A stretch of DNA of 64,000 nucleotides, from contig NZ_CABUOD010000014.1 of the NCBI RefSeq assembly GCF_902493135.1, positions 1 to 64,000 on the forward strand, in the 5' to 3' direction. The position numbers and the translations under genes are program-made. Positions within the stretch are counted from its first letter, which is position 1. The number at the start of each line of letters is the position of its first letter. The notes beneath the pieces are model-generated. The model was given only the letters and a program-made list of their open reading frames with translations. It was not told the origin of the DNA and made no database searches. Positions 18,662 to 29,100 of this stretch are shown here, one piece after another. The stretch comes from an uncultured Parabacteroides sp. (GTDB lineage Bacteria; Bacteroidota; Bacteroidia; Bacteroidales; Tannerellaceae).

Positions 18662-19240
18662 ATGGAAAAAAGTATTAAGGGTACTCGTACCGAGCAGAAT
18701 CTGCTGAAATCGTTTGCCGGTGAATCTCAGGCAAGAAGTCGTTACACATTTTTTGCAAGTGTGGCTAAAAAAGAAGGCTACGAACAAATTGCAGGCGTGT
18801 TTATGGAAACGGCCGAACAGGAAAAGGAACATGCCAAACGTTTCTTCAAATTCCTCGAAGGCGGTATGGTTGAAATCACAGCTGCTTATCCTGCAGGCGT
18901 GATCGGAACAACTGCTGAAAACCTGGCGGCTGCTGCTGCCGGCGAAAACGAAGAATGGGCTGATCTTTATCCGGCTTTCGCTGATATCGCAGACGAAGAA
19001 GGTTTCAAGGAAATCGCCGTCGTTTTCCGCATGGTTGCAAAAGTAGAAGCCGAACACGAAAGACGTTATCGCAAGCTGTTGGCTAACGTGGAAGCAAACA
19101 AGGTATTCGAAAAAGACGAAGCTATTCTTTGGCAGTGCCGTAACTGCGGTTTCGTATTCGAAGGCAAGAAGGCTCCGATGAAATGTCCGGCATGCGCTCA
19201 CCCGCAGGCTTATTTCGAACCGATGAAACAGAACTATTAA
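18662..19240 (+). CDS. rbr: Rubrerythrin
   Basis: A 192-residue cytosolic peroxide-scavenging protein. The N-terminal four-helix bundle (1-145) carries the diiron ligands: E21 (FAGESQAR), the EQEKEH segment near 52-57, and the E-x-x-H pair EAEHER near 129-134. The C-terminal rubredoxin-like domain has C159/C162 and C175/C178 for a single iron. The length and order of domains are typical. It reduces hydrogen peroxide in the anaerobic cytosol. It has its own promoter and is followed by an inverted repeat that may terminate it, so it is independent of the RiPP operon to its left. Confidence 0.96.
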   Translation: MEKSIKGTRTEQNLLKSFAGESQARSRYTFFASVAKKEGYEQIAGVFMETAEQEKEHAKRFFKFLEGGMVEITAAYPAGVIGTTAENLAAAAAGENEEWADLYPAFADIADEEGFKEIAVVFRMVAKVEAEHERRYRKLLANVEANKVFEKDEAILWQCRNCGFVFEGKKAPMKCPACAHPQAYFEPMKQNY

Positions 19241-19271
19241 TCGATAGATTTACATCGTTTTATTTATTTTG

Positions 19272-19340
19272 AGGCACGGATTTCACGGATTACACGGTTT
19301 AATTTGATTTAAAACTGTGAAATCCGTGTGATCCGTGCCT
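19272..19340. repeat. REP-like inverted repeat, copy 1 (CACGGATT family)
   Basis: Arms 19272-19300 and 19312-19340 match at 25 of 29 positions when one is reverse-complemented. Each arm is built from a 9-nt motif like CACGGATTT repeated. A T-run follows, so it may also end rubrerythrin transcription. A second, longer copy is at 29383-29468. Confidence 0.75.
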
Positions 19341-19403
19341 GTTTTTATATTATAACTCCTATCTTTAGACCCTCTATTTATATGAATCTGAATTTACCTG
19401 TTG

Positions 19404-20297
19404 ATGAGCATATCGATAAGAAATCTCAATAAAGTGTATCCGAACGGAAACCATGCGCTGAAAGACGTCTGTCTGGAAATACCGACCGGTATGTTCGGAC
19501 TTTTAGGGCCGAACGGGGCGGGTAAATCTACTTTGATGCGTATTTTAGTGGCTCTTATGGAACCGACTTCGGGCGAGGTGGATATCTGCGGGTACGACCT
19601 GATGCGGCAACGCAAGGAGATACGGGGCATATTGGGGTATCTGCCACAGGATTTCCGGTTTTTTGCCAAATATAAAACGTACGAGTTTCTGGACTACGCC
19701 GCGCGTCTTTCCGGCATGAACCGTAAGTCTTTGCGAAAGAATGCGGTGGACGAGATGTTGGAAAACGTAGGGCTTTTCGATGTGCGCGACCGGTATGCCA
19801 ACAAGCTGTCGGGAGGGATGAAGCGCCGTTTGGGGATTGCGCAGGCGTTGATCCATCATCCGAAAGTGATTATCGTGGACGAACCTACGACAGGGCTCGA
19901 TCCCGAAGAACGCATCCGTTTCCGTAACCTTCTCTCCGAAGTGAGCGAGAATGACGTGACCATCATCCTTTCCACCCATATCGTGGGCGATATATCGAGT
20001 ACTTGCAACTGTATGGCATTGATGAATAAAGGGGAAGTTTCTTTCTACGGTTCCCCGCAGGACATGTTGAGGCAGGCGGAAGGGAAAGTGTGGCGCATAC
20101 GGGTGACCGGCGACGAACTGCATGAGGTGGATAAACTGTACCCGGTTATCTCGACGATCCCGTCCGGTACGGGTTGGGAAGTGCAGGTCGTGGCCGACGA
20201 GGTGCGGGGATATGACGCGGAGTCTTATCCGCCGAACCTGGAACATGCCTATGTCTACTATATGGAAAACAAGTTGGACCGTTGGAGAAACGATTAA
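19404..20297 (+). CDS. ABC transporter ATPase
   Basis: 297 residues; ATG 19404 is preferred over the adjacent TTG. It is a soluble nucleotide-binding subunit of the ABC-2/CcmA type: Walker A GPNGAGKST, a Q-loop (YLPQDF), signature LSGGMKRR, Walker B VIIVDEPTTGLD and H-loop STHIV. The C-terminal 80 residues form the usual regulatory tail. The permease gene begins 16 nt after its stop. The sequence is strikingly like the ATPase domain fused to the second RND pump (both share GMFGLLGPNGAGKSTLMRI and an SxRNLxKxY opening), so one may be a duplicate of the other. Confidence 0.93.
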   Translation: MSISIRNLNKVYPNGNHALKDVCLEIPTGMFGLLGPNGAGKSTLMRILVALMEPTSGEVDICGYDLMRQRKEIRGILGYLPQDFRFFAKYKTYEFLDYAARLSGMNRKSLRKNAVDEMLENVGLFDVRDRYANKLSGGMKRRLGIAQALIHHPKVIIVDEPTTGLDPEERIRFRNLLSEVSENDVTIILSTHIVGDISSTCNCMALMNKGEVSFYGSPQDMLRQAEGKVWRIRVTGDELHEVDKLYPVISTIPSGTGWEVQVVADEVRGYDAESYPPNLEHAYVYYMENKLDRWRND

Positions 20298-20313
20298 AAG
20301 AGTTCGCCTGCCT

Positions 20314-23300
20314 ATGTCATTTATCACGAACATACGATCCGTAGCCAAATACGAAAGCAAGATATTGGTGAGAAGTTGGTTCTTCCGTCTCTTCACCCTG
20401 CTTGCCGCGTTTATTTTAGGTGTTCTCAGCTTTAGCTTGTTGTTGGCCGAAGATTCCGGAGGTTTTTGGTTCGGGAAAGCGGTTCCATCCAATATACCTT
20501 ATCTGATCTTGTTGCTGTTGAACACGGGGCAGGCGGTGGTCGCTGTCTTCCTTTCGTCCGAATTTCTGAAACGGGACAAGAAGCTCGATACTTCCGAGGT
20601 TTTTTATGTCCGGCCGCTCAGTAATGCCGAGTATGTGGTCGGGAAGATATGGGGAAATCTCAGGGTGTTCCTGCTCCTGAACCTGCTGATATTGGCGATT
20701 GTGCTGGCTTTCAACTTTATGGCATCGGGCGTGGCGGTCGACTTGCCGGCTTATCTGGTTTATTTCTTCCTGATCAGTATTCCTACTTTGATCTTTATCA
20801 TCGGGCTTTCTATTTTCCTGATGCTGCTGTTGAAGAACCAGGCGCTCACTTTTATCCTTTTGTTAGGGTATATCGGGCTGACGTTGTTTTATATACAGGA
20901 TAAGTTCTACTACCTGTTCGATTATATGGTGTATAACCTGCCGTTGTTCAAATCGACGATCGTCGGGTTCAGCAATCTGGAGCTGATCTTGAACCACCGG
21001 GCGATTTATTTCTTTGCCGGACTGGGATTCATCTTCTTTACGATCTTTCTGTTCAGGCGGTTGCCGAATGCCAGGAGGAGCCATTATCCGTGGCTGTTCC
21101 TTTCGCTCTGCATGTTCTTATTGGCAGGGACGGCGGGTTTCCGGCATGTACGTTCGATTCTCAGGGAAGGGGAGGTGCGTGCTTTGTACACGAGCATCAA
21201 TAATAAATATGTCCATGAGCCGAAGATGGCGATCGACCGGTACGATATTTCGGTGGAGCAGAAGCCTGAAACGATCCGTTCCGTTGTCGGGATGGAAGGG
21301 ACGGCACTCGCTGCGTCGAAAGTATTTACTTTCTGCCTGAATCCCGGATTGAGGGTCGAGGAGGTGAAGGAGGGGGAGAAGCCGTTGGACTTCAAGCGCG
21401 AGGAACAGATTTTAACGGTGGATTTCGGAAGGAGGATAGCCGAGGGGGACACCGTTTCGTTTTCGGTCCGCTACGAGGGGCGGATAAAGGATGATTTCTG
21501 CTATCTGGACATCCCGGCGGAGGTCCTGCAGCAACCGTATGACAAGGAAATGCTCAAGCTCGATAAGAAATATAGTTTCCAGACTCCCGATTATGTGCTG
21601 CTTACGCCCGAAACCTATTGGTATCCGCGTCCCGGCACGGGGTATAGCGACAAGAGTCCCGACTGGGGGCAGACCTATTTCAGCCGCTTTCAACTGGATG
21701 TGAAGCCGCTTCCCGGACTGGTCTCTGTTTCGCAGTCGGCAAACAACCCTTATCAGTCCGTATCCCTGATTATCGGGAAATACGAGCAGAAAAGCGTGGA
21801 AAGCGACAGTACGCTCTATAGTGTCTGGCACATAAAAGGGCACGATTATTACGAGGCGGCGTTCGATTCGATCCGCGATACGATTCCGGGATTGATCCGC
21901 AACCTGCGGGAGAACCTCGAACGCACGTATAAGTTGAGTTACCCGTTTGACCGTTTTTCGGTGGTGGAGGTCCCGGCGCAGTTCTACAGCTATGTCCGTT
22001 CCTGGTCGCAAGCGCAGGAAGTGGTGCAGCCGGAAATGGTCCTTTTCCCCGAACTGGGCTGCATGTTCAATCAGATGGACTTTGTCAAGCAGAAGAAAAA
22101 CCAGTTGAAGTGGTCGAAGCGGGGAGGGCGTGAGATCAGCGAGGAGGAGGCGGAGATTCGGGTGATGAACAGTTTCCTGTGGATTTTCTCGCAGACGGAG
22201 GGCAACTATAATTTCTCTTCCGGAAGCCGGGGCAAGTATAATATCTCTTCCCAGAACAATCCGTATTTCCTGTTTCCCGAACTCTATAACTTCCGGTATA
22301 ATATCTATTCTTCCGAATGGCCCGTTACGAACCGGCTGGTCGAACTCTACCTGCAAAAGAAGTCCGATAACAACGGATGGGAACGCGAGATAAACGGGAT
22401 CAGCAATAACGAGAAAGCGAACCTGCTGATGGAGAAACATTCTTTTAAGGAGCTTTTGTCCGATGTGGAACACCGCGATTTGCTGAATAACACGATCAGC
22501 CTGAAAGGATATTGCCTGTTTGCTCCTGCCGAAGTGAAGATGGGGGTGAGCCTGTTCCGGGATTCCCTGTATGCCCTGCTGGAACGGAACGAATTTCGGA
22601 ATATGCGTTTCGAGAACCTGTTGGATACGTTGGGGATGATCAGCGGGTCCGATATCCGTGCGGGTATTTCCGGGTGGGACCGTCCGACGCCTCTGCCTTT
22701 CTATACGATCGGCCGGCCCGAAGTGACCAAGATCACGAACAAGGGACAGGAGAGCTTCGTGCTGAAGCAATTAGTCAGCAATAATTCCGATCACGACGGC
22801 ATGCTTCAACTCGATATACAGGCCGGAGGCTATGGCCCGGATATCGATCCGCGTACGAGCCGTAAACTGCCTCTTGCCGCCCGTCAGACCAAGCTGCTGG
22901 TAACGGTCTGGGAGGAAGCGCCTCGACAGGTGGATGTGAATACGCTGATAGCCGGCAACTTGCCGAATGTCCTGAACCTGCCTGTCACCGACATCCGGGA
23001 AGAGCGGGAGAGGGCGGTCGATGCCGAAGGGGATTTCATCGTTGCGGACTTTTCTCCCGTAGCGGAAGGGGAGGTGATCGTGGATAATGAAGATCCTCTT
23101 TTCTCCCTGTCCGAACCGGCCGTGGTCGGACTTCTGCCCAAATGGCTCGACAAGGTGGAAGATACCTCTTTCAAGTATGCCGGTGTCTCTCCCTGGCGTG
23201 CCCCGTTGCAGTGGACGGCTACGACGAATGCCGCCTACTATGGCCGTTATATCCGGTCCGCCTATGTGATCAAGAGCGGCAACGGCAGCCAGACGGCGAC

Positions 23301-23586
23301 CTGGAAAGTCCCGGTCCCTTCTGCCGGGCAATACGACGTCTACTATTATGTCTCCAAAGACAATGAGCTGAAATATAATAAACAGGCCGGCGGGGAATAC
23401 CACTTTAAGGTGGAGTATGACGAGGAAAACGAAGATGCTTACATAGACCTGAAAAGGGCGAATGAAGGCTGGGAACCCATAGGCGCCTACTATTTCGGTT
23501 CGGATACGGTCCGGATCACCCTGACGAACGAGTGCAAGCTACGGAGCGTGACGGCCGATGCGGTCAAAATAGTAAAACGATATTAA
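20314..23586 (+). CDS. ABC-2 permease with M1-like extracellular part and golvesin-like C-terminus
   Basis: 1090 residues from ATG 20314; earlier in-frame starts lie within the ATPase gene. Residues about 1-300 hold six or so membrane helices of the ABC-2 type. The large following region resembles the ABC permease/M1 aminopeptidase proteins of Bacteroidetes (FYSYVRSWSQAQEVVQPEMVL, then a segment beginning EISEEEAEIRVM), but no HExxH zinc motif is present, so peptidase activity is not expected. The last 115 or so residues (YYGRYIRSAYVIKSGNG, then WKVPVPSAGQYDVYYYV) resemble the golvesin C-terminal domain of secreted xanthan-lyase-like proteins. It is probably a membrane exporter subunit with a large external sensor or substrate-binding part. 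It works with the ATPase upstream. Confidence 0.75.
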   Translation: MSFITNIRSVAKYESKILVRSWFFRLFTLLAAFILGVLSFSLLLAEDSGGFWFGKAVPSNIPYLILLLLNTGQAVVAVFLSSEFLKRDKKLDTSEVFYVRPLSNAEYVVGKIWGNLRVFLLLNLLILAIVLAFNFMASGVAVDLPAYLVYFFLISIPTLIFIIGLSIFLMLLLKNQALTFILLLGYIGLTLFYIQDKFYYLFDYMVYNLPLFKSTIVGFSNLELILNHRAIYFFAGLGFIFFTIFLFRRLPNARRSHYPWLFLSLCMFLLAGTAGFRHVRSILREGEVRALYTSINNKYVHEPKMAIDRYDISVEQKPETIRSVVGMEGTALAASKVFTFCLNPGLRVEEVKEGEKPLDFKREEQILTVDFGRRIAEGDTVSFSVRYEGRIKDDFCYLDIPAEVLQQPYDKEMLKLDKKYSFQTPDYVLLTPETYWYPRPGTGYSDKSPDWGQTYFSRFQLDVKPLPGLVSVSQSANNPYQSVSLIIGKYEQKSVESDSTLYSVWHIKGHDYYEAAFDSIRDTIPGLIRNLRENLERTYKLSYPFDRFSVVEVPAQFYSYVRSWSQAQEVVQPEMVLFPELGCMFNQMDFVKQKKNQLKWSKRGGREISEEEAEIRVMNSFLWIFSQTEGNYNFSSGSRGKYNISSQNNPYFLFPELYNFRYNIYSSEWPVTNRLVELYLQKKSDNNGWEREINGISNNEKANLLMEKHSFKELLSDVEHRDLLNNTISLKGYCLFAPAEVKMGVSLFRDSLYALLERNEFRNMRFENLLDTLGMISGSDIRAGISGWDRPTPLPFYTIGRPEVTKITNKGQESFVLKQLVSNNSDHDGMLQLDIQAGGYGPDIDPRTSRKLPLAARQTKLLVTVWEEAPRQVDVNTLIAGNLPNVLNLPVTDIREERERAVDAEGDFIVADFSPVAEGEVIVDNEDPLFSLSEPAVVGLLPKWLDKVEDTSFKYAGVSPWRAPLQWTATTNAAYYGRYIRSAYVIKSGNGSQTATWKVPVPSAGQYDVYYYVSKDNELKYNKQAGGEYHFKVEYDEENEDAYIDLKRANEGWEPIGAYYFGSDTVRITLTNECKLRSVTADAVKIVKRY

Positions 23587-23623
23587 TAGAATTAGATACA
23601 TGATACGAAGAGAGTTACTATCC

Positions 23624-25099
23624 ATGAAAAAGATAATGCTGACGGCCGCCGTTTGCTTAGGGGTGTCTGTCCCGTCGCAGGGACAGGTCTCGCTGACGAT
23701 CGAGAAGGCGATGGATATAGCGGAAGCGCATAGCCCTTCCCTGCGCCGTTCCCACATGAACCTGGAGCGCTATCAGCAGAACCTGGTTGCACAGCGGGCT
23801 TCCCTGAAGTCGAAGTTCTCGTTGAACCTCAATCCGGTGGATTACAGCAAGAGCCGCAGTTTCGACAACCGCCTGTCCCAGTGGTACACGAACGAGCGGT
23901 TCAGTACGACCGGAACGTTCCAGGTGGACCAGCCGATCTTGTGGACGGATGGTGTCCTCTCGTTGATCAACCGTTTCGGCTGGCAGGATAACAACTCCAA
24001 TATCGACGGGACGAAGACCAGTAACAAGGCATTCAGCAACGACCTCTACCTGCAACTCTCGCAACCCGTCTTTACTTATAACAAGCGTAAGATGGAACTG
24101 CAACAGATCGAATACGATTATGAGAATGCCAACATCAGCTACGCCCTGCAACGGTTGAGTACGGAAAAGGATATTACCCAACAGTTCTATTCCGTCTATA
24201 TGGCACAAAGCCAGCTGGCGATTACGAAAGAGGAACTGACCAATGCGCAGCAAAGCTACGAGATTATCAAGAATAAGGTGGAAGCCGACCTGGCTGCCCG
24301 CGATGAGCTGTTCCAGGCGGAAGTGAACCTCGCCTCCGCACGCTCTTCCCTAGAAGAGCAGCAGGTATCGCTCGAAAACTCGAAAGACCAGTTGAAGCAG
24401 ACGTTGGGGATGGACCTGGACGAGGACATCATGGTCTTTGCCGAAGTAAAGATCAAGCCGGTGGAAGTGAATCTGCAAAAGGCGATACAGCATGGCCTCG
24501 AATCGCGCCTGGAACTGCGTCAGCGGGAGATCGAGAGCAAAGAACTGGCATTCGATATGATCAAGACGAAGGCTCTGAACGAGTTCAAGGGCGACATCTC
24601 CCTTTCCTTCGGCCTGATCGGCGATAACCGCCATCTGGAAAAGATATATAATAACCCGACGCAGAACCCGCGTGTCGCCATCAGCTTCAGTGTCCCGATC
24701 TTCGACTGGGGAGAGAAGAAAGCCCGTGTCAAGGCGCAGGAAGTAGCCCGGAAGATCAACCAACTGGAGTTCCATGAAGACAAGGTCAGCATCGAACTGA
24801 ACATCCGCCAGACCTGGCGCAGCCTGGAGAACCTGCTTTCGCAGATCAAGATAGCCGAGCAGAACGTCGCGAATGCGCAGCGTACCTACGACCTGAACCT
24901 GACCCGTTACCGGGAGGGCGATATCACCGGTATGGACATGAACCAGTTCCAGACCCAGCTTTCGAATAAAAAGATCGCCTATACGCAGGCGCTTATCAAT
25001 TATAAGATCGAATTGTTGAACCTCAAGATACTTTCCCTCTACGACTTCGAGCACGATGTGCCCATTGTCCCGATGGAAGATTTAGTAACGAAAAAGTAG
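23624..25099 (+). CDS. TolC-family outer-membrane efflux protein
   Basis: About 491 residues; the start at ATG 23624 gives a clean signal peptide (MKKIMLTAAVCLGVSVPSQG), while an in-frame ATG at 23600 adds eight residues. The mature part is mostly long coiled-coil helices rich in Gln, Glu, Lys and Leu, with the two repeated outer-membrane-efflux modules (about 30-220 and 250-470) expected for TolC-type channels. It should form the trimeric outer-membrane duct for the adaptor and RND pump encoded next; the adaptor starts 1 nt after its stop. The ABC genes upstream may share the duct. Confidence 0.9.
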   Translation: MKKIMLTAAVCLGVSVPSQGQVSLTIEKAMDIAEAHSPSLRRSHMNLERYQQNLVAQRASLKSKFSLNLNPVDYSKSRSFDNRLSQWYTNERFSTTGTFQVDQPILWTDGVLSLINRFGWQDNNSNIDGTKTSNKAFSNDLYLQLSQPVFTYNKRKMELQQIEYDYENANISYALQRLSTEKDITQQFYSVYMAQSQLAITKEELTNAQQSYEIIKNKVEADLAARDELFQAEVNLASARSSLEEQQVSLENSKDQLKQTLGMDLDEDIMVFAEVKIKPVEVNLQKAIQHGLESRLELRQREIESKELAFDMIKTKALNEFKGDISLSFGLIGDNRHLEKIYNNPTQNPRVAISFSVPIFDWGEKKARVKAQEVARKINQLEFHEDKVSIELNIRQTWRSLENLLSQIKIAEQNVANAQRTYDLNLTRYREGDITGMDMNQFQTQLSNKKIAYTQALINYKIELLNLKILSLYDFEHDVPIVPMEDLVTKK

Positions 25100-25100
25100 T

Positions 25101-26159
25101 ATGAATATGAACTATACAGTCACATCCCTCTTATTGTTTGCCCTGTTGGCGACCGGTTGCAATCATCAGCCGCAGAGTACGCAGAACGATATCGCCACGC
25201 CCGTGTCGGTAACGGAATTGAAGAAAGGCTCTATCAGCAAGCTGGTCAATACGACCGGGACGGCACAGCCAACCTGCGGGGTAACGCTCAATTCCGAAAT
25301 GAGCGGCCTCTATAAGCTGCAAACCAATCCCCGTACAGGCAAGCCCTTTAAACTGGGCGATATCGTCTCCAAAGGACAACTGATCGTCCGCCTGGAAGAC
25401 CGGGAATACGAAAACGGCATCGCTATCGACGCCAAGGAGTTGAGCCTCGAAATAGCCGAGCAGGAACAGGTGAAGCAGAAAGCCCTGTATGAGAAAGGCG
25501 GTGTGACGCTTAGCGAAATGCGTAACACGGAAGTGAAGGTGACGAACGCCCGCTACGACTACGAGAACGGCAAGCTCAATCTGGAGAAGATGAATGTCAG
25601 AGCGCCTTTCGACGGGGTGATCGTGGACCTGCCCCACTACACGTCCGATGTCCGTATCGAACAGGGAAAACCGGTAGCCGGCATCATGGACTATGCCCGC
25701 ATGTACATGGATATCAACCTGCCGGAAAGCGCTATCGGGTATGTGAAAGCGGACCAGCCGGTCTATATCACCCATTATACGTTGCCCGAAGATACGATCC
25801 GGGGAGTGATCAGCGAACTGTCGCCCGCCATCAGTTCCGAAACCCGTACCTTCAAAGGGAAGATACTGATCCGGAACGAGGGGTTGAAGCTCCGTCCCGG
25901 TATGTTCGTCAAAGCGGATATCGTGGTGGACAAGGCGGACAGTGCCATCATCATACCGAAAGACGTGATCCAGTCCAACCGCCGTGTCAAATACGTTTAT
26001 GTCGTCGAGAAGAACACGGCTTTGCTCCGCGAGCTCAAGACCGGGCTGGAGGACGACAAGAGCATCCAGGTGCTGGAAGGGCTGAAAGAGAACGATAACC
26101 TGGTGGTGAAAGGTTTCGAGACATTGAAAGAGAATGCAAAGGTAAAGGTTCAGAGATGA
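25101..26159 (+). CDS. RND efflux periplasmic adaptor lipoprotein
   Basis: 352 residues. The N-terminus has a lipoprotein signal with the lipobox LLATGC, so the protein is anchored by an acylated Cys near residue 20. Then come the barrel-sandwich halves (LKLGD-type turn at KPFKLGDIVSKGQLIVRLEDREYENG; NVRAPFDGVIVDLP), a short coiled hairpin and beta-barrel and membrane-proximal domains (LRPGMFVKADIVV). It links the RND pump in the inner membrane to the TolC duct. The gene overlaps the next start (ATGA), which shows translational coupling to the pump. Confidence 0.92.
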   Translation: MNMNYTVTSLLLFALLATGCNHQPQSTQNDIATPVSVTELKKGSISKLVNTTGTAQPTCGVTLNSEMSGLYKLQTNPRTGKPFKLGDIVSKGQLIVRLEDREYENGIAIDAKELSLEIAEQEQVKQKALYEKGGVTLSEMRNTEVKVTNARYDYENGKLNLEKMNVRAPFDGVIVDLPHYTSDVRIEQGKPVAGIMDYARMYMDINLPESAIGYVKADQPVYITHYTLPEDTIRGVISELSPAISSETRTFKGKILIRNEGLKLRPGMFVKADIVVDKADSAIIIPKDVIQSNRRVKYVYVVEKNTALLRELKTGLEDDKSIQVLEGLKENDNLVVKGFETLKENAKVKVQR

Positions 26160-29100
26160 AAAGGATGATCAAATTTGCGGTAAGCAAACCGGTTACGATC
26201 TGTATGCTGGTACTGGCGATCCTGCTGTTGGGCAAGATTTCGTACGACCAGTTGGCGGTCGACCTGTTGCCCGACCTGAATAATCCCCGCCTCTTCATCG
26301 AGCTGAAGGCAGGTGAACGTCCGCCGGAGGAGATCGAGAAGCAGTTTGTCAAGAACATGGAGTCGATGGCGATCCGGCAGAGCGACGTGACACAGGTATC
26401 GTCCGTGATCCGTGCCGGTTCCGCCCGCATCACGGTCGAGTACACCTGGAAGAAAGATATGGACGAGGCTTTTCTCGACCTGCAGAAAGCCATGAACCCT
26501 TTTGCCCAGAACAAGGATATCACCGAACTCAAGATCACGCAGCACGATCCGAACCAGTCCCCCGTCGTCCTGATCGGACTTTCGCACCGCAGCATTACCG
26601 ATATGGCGGAGCTTCGGAAGGTGGCGGAGAGTTATATCCGTAACGAGTTGATCCGTCTGGAAGGGGTGGCGGATGTCACGCTGTCGGGTGACGAGGTCAG
26701 TACGCTGACGATCCGCACCGACCCTTATAAATTGGATGCCTTCAAGCTGACGATAAATGACCTGTCTTCCAAGATAGAGGCGAACAACCAAAGCATATCC
26801 GGCGGCCGTGTCAGCGAGTTGGGCTTGCAATACATCGTCAAGAGTTCGAGCCTGTTTGCGACGGAGCGCGATTTCGAGAATCTGATTGTCGGCTACAAGC
26901 CGGTTACGGCCGAGACGGGCGGGACGGCAGCAGCGGGGACTTCCGGCGCGGTCGTTTCATCGTCTGCGGACAAAGCTCCGATCTTCCTGCGCGAAGTCGC
27001 TACCGTCAGCTTCGAGAATGCCCGCCCGGAAAATATTGTCCGCATCAATGGCGAGCGCAGTATCGGGTTATCCGTTTATAAGGAGATGCGTTTCAATACG
27101 GTGAAGGTCGTCGATGGCGTGATCCGCCGGTTGGCGGTTATCGAGCAGGCGTTGCCCGGCTACCGTTTCCAGGTGATCACGAACCAGGGAACCTTTATCA
27201 AGAACGCGATAGGGGAGGTGAAGAGCAGTGCCGTCCTGGGGATTATCCTCGCGGTGGTGATCCTGTTCGTCTTCCTACGCCGCCTGGGGACGACGCTGAT
27301 CGTCAGCCTGGCGATCCCTATTTCCATTGTCGCCACGTTCAACCTGATGTTCTTCAACCATCTTACGCTGAATATCATGACGCTCGGCGGATTGGCCCTC
27401 GGAGCCGGTATGCTGGTGGACAATGCGATCGTGGTGATCGAAAGCATTTTCCGTAACCAAGAGAAAGGGATGACGGTGCGTGAGGCCGCCATAACGGGAA
27501 CCTCCGAGGTGGCCGGTGCGGTCATGGCCTCGACGCTGACGACGATCGTCGTCTTCCTGCCGATCGTCTACCTGCATGGCGCCTCCGGAGAACTGTTCAA
27601 GGATCAGGCCTGGACGGTGACGTTCTCGCTGGTATCGTCGTTGTTTGTGGCTATAGGGGTGATCCCGATGCTATACGACCGGATTACCGGACGTCCCAAC
27701 CCTTTCTCGCGCTTGACGCGTGATCGCAAGGAAACCGACGGTGATAGTGCCGGTTCGCCTGCTTCCCCGCGTCGGGCGCGGGGACAAGGGATCCGGATTG
27801 CCGCTTACAGTCCCTTGTTGCGCACCCTGCTCCGCCGCCGTTGGGGGGTGATCGGCTGCGCTTTGCTGTTGTTGGTGATAGCGGGGTTGTTGGTTCCCTT
27901 TATCGGTACGGAGTTCATGCCGAGAGCAGGGAGCAGGGCCTTCTCCGCCGTTATCAAGTTGCCGGAGGGGACCCCGTTGGAGCGCACCGCTTCGGCTGTC
28001 GGGAATTTGGAGGAGCTGATGCGTGCTGTCTCGCAGGACTCCCTGTGTACGGTCTACAGCCATATCGGATCGGGCAGCGGTTCGGAGAATGATATATTCG
28101 AAGGCGAGAACACGGCTGTCATGAAAGTGATCCTTTCTCCCTCCTGCCCGGTTCCGCCCGAAGAGGTGATGGCGCGGTTCGTCCGGACGACCGAGGACAC
28201 CGAAGGGCTGGAAGTCACCCTGAAACAGGAAGAGAACTCCCTCAGTTCCCTTTTGGGAAGCGAAGGAGCCCCTATCGTGGTCGAGGTGAAGGGGGAGGAG
28301 CTGGACGAGATCGGCGCCGTCACCGCTGAAGTAATGGAACGGATAGCCGGCATTCCCGGAATCTATAACCTCCGTTCGTCCGTCGAAGACGGCGCCCCGG
28401 AGGTAACGGTCTCCGTCGACCGTACGGTTGCCGGCATCCATAATGTCAGCGTCTCGACCGTCATCGAACAGTTGAAGCAGCAGCTCGGCGGTCTCGAATC
28501 CGGCAAGATGGAATACCGGGGAGAGATGCGGGATATCCTGATCAAGGTGCCCGATATCACCTTGCACGACCTCGGCGGGTTGGTCATACGAAACGGCGAG
28601 AAAGAGTTCCGCCTGCAGGAGATCGCCACGATCACCCGTTCGCAGGCTCCGAAAGAAATCTTCCGGCGCGGGCAGAACCGCATCGGCAAGGTGACGGCCG
28701 ACCTCGGTGCGGGCTATTCGCTCGACAAGGTGGCGGACGGGATACGCCTTGCCGTGAAAGATATCGACCTGCCTGCCGACTACTCGGTTACCGTCACCGG
28801 CGAGGAAGAGAAGCGGCAGGAATCCATGAACAGCCTGATGTTCGCCCTTGTCCTCTCGGTGATCCTGGTCTATATGGTGCTCGCCTCGCAGTTCGAGTCG
28901 CTGTTGCACCCCTTCACGATCCTGTTGACGATCCCGTTGGCGGTGGTAGGAGCGGTCCTGCTGTTCTTCCTGACGGGGACGACGATCAACATGATGGGAG
29001 TGATCGGCATCGTGATGCTGGTCGGTATCGCGGTGAACAACTCGATTATCCTGGTCGACCGCATCAACCAGTTGAAACAGTCGGGGATGGAGCTGACGGA

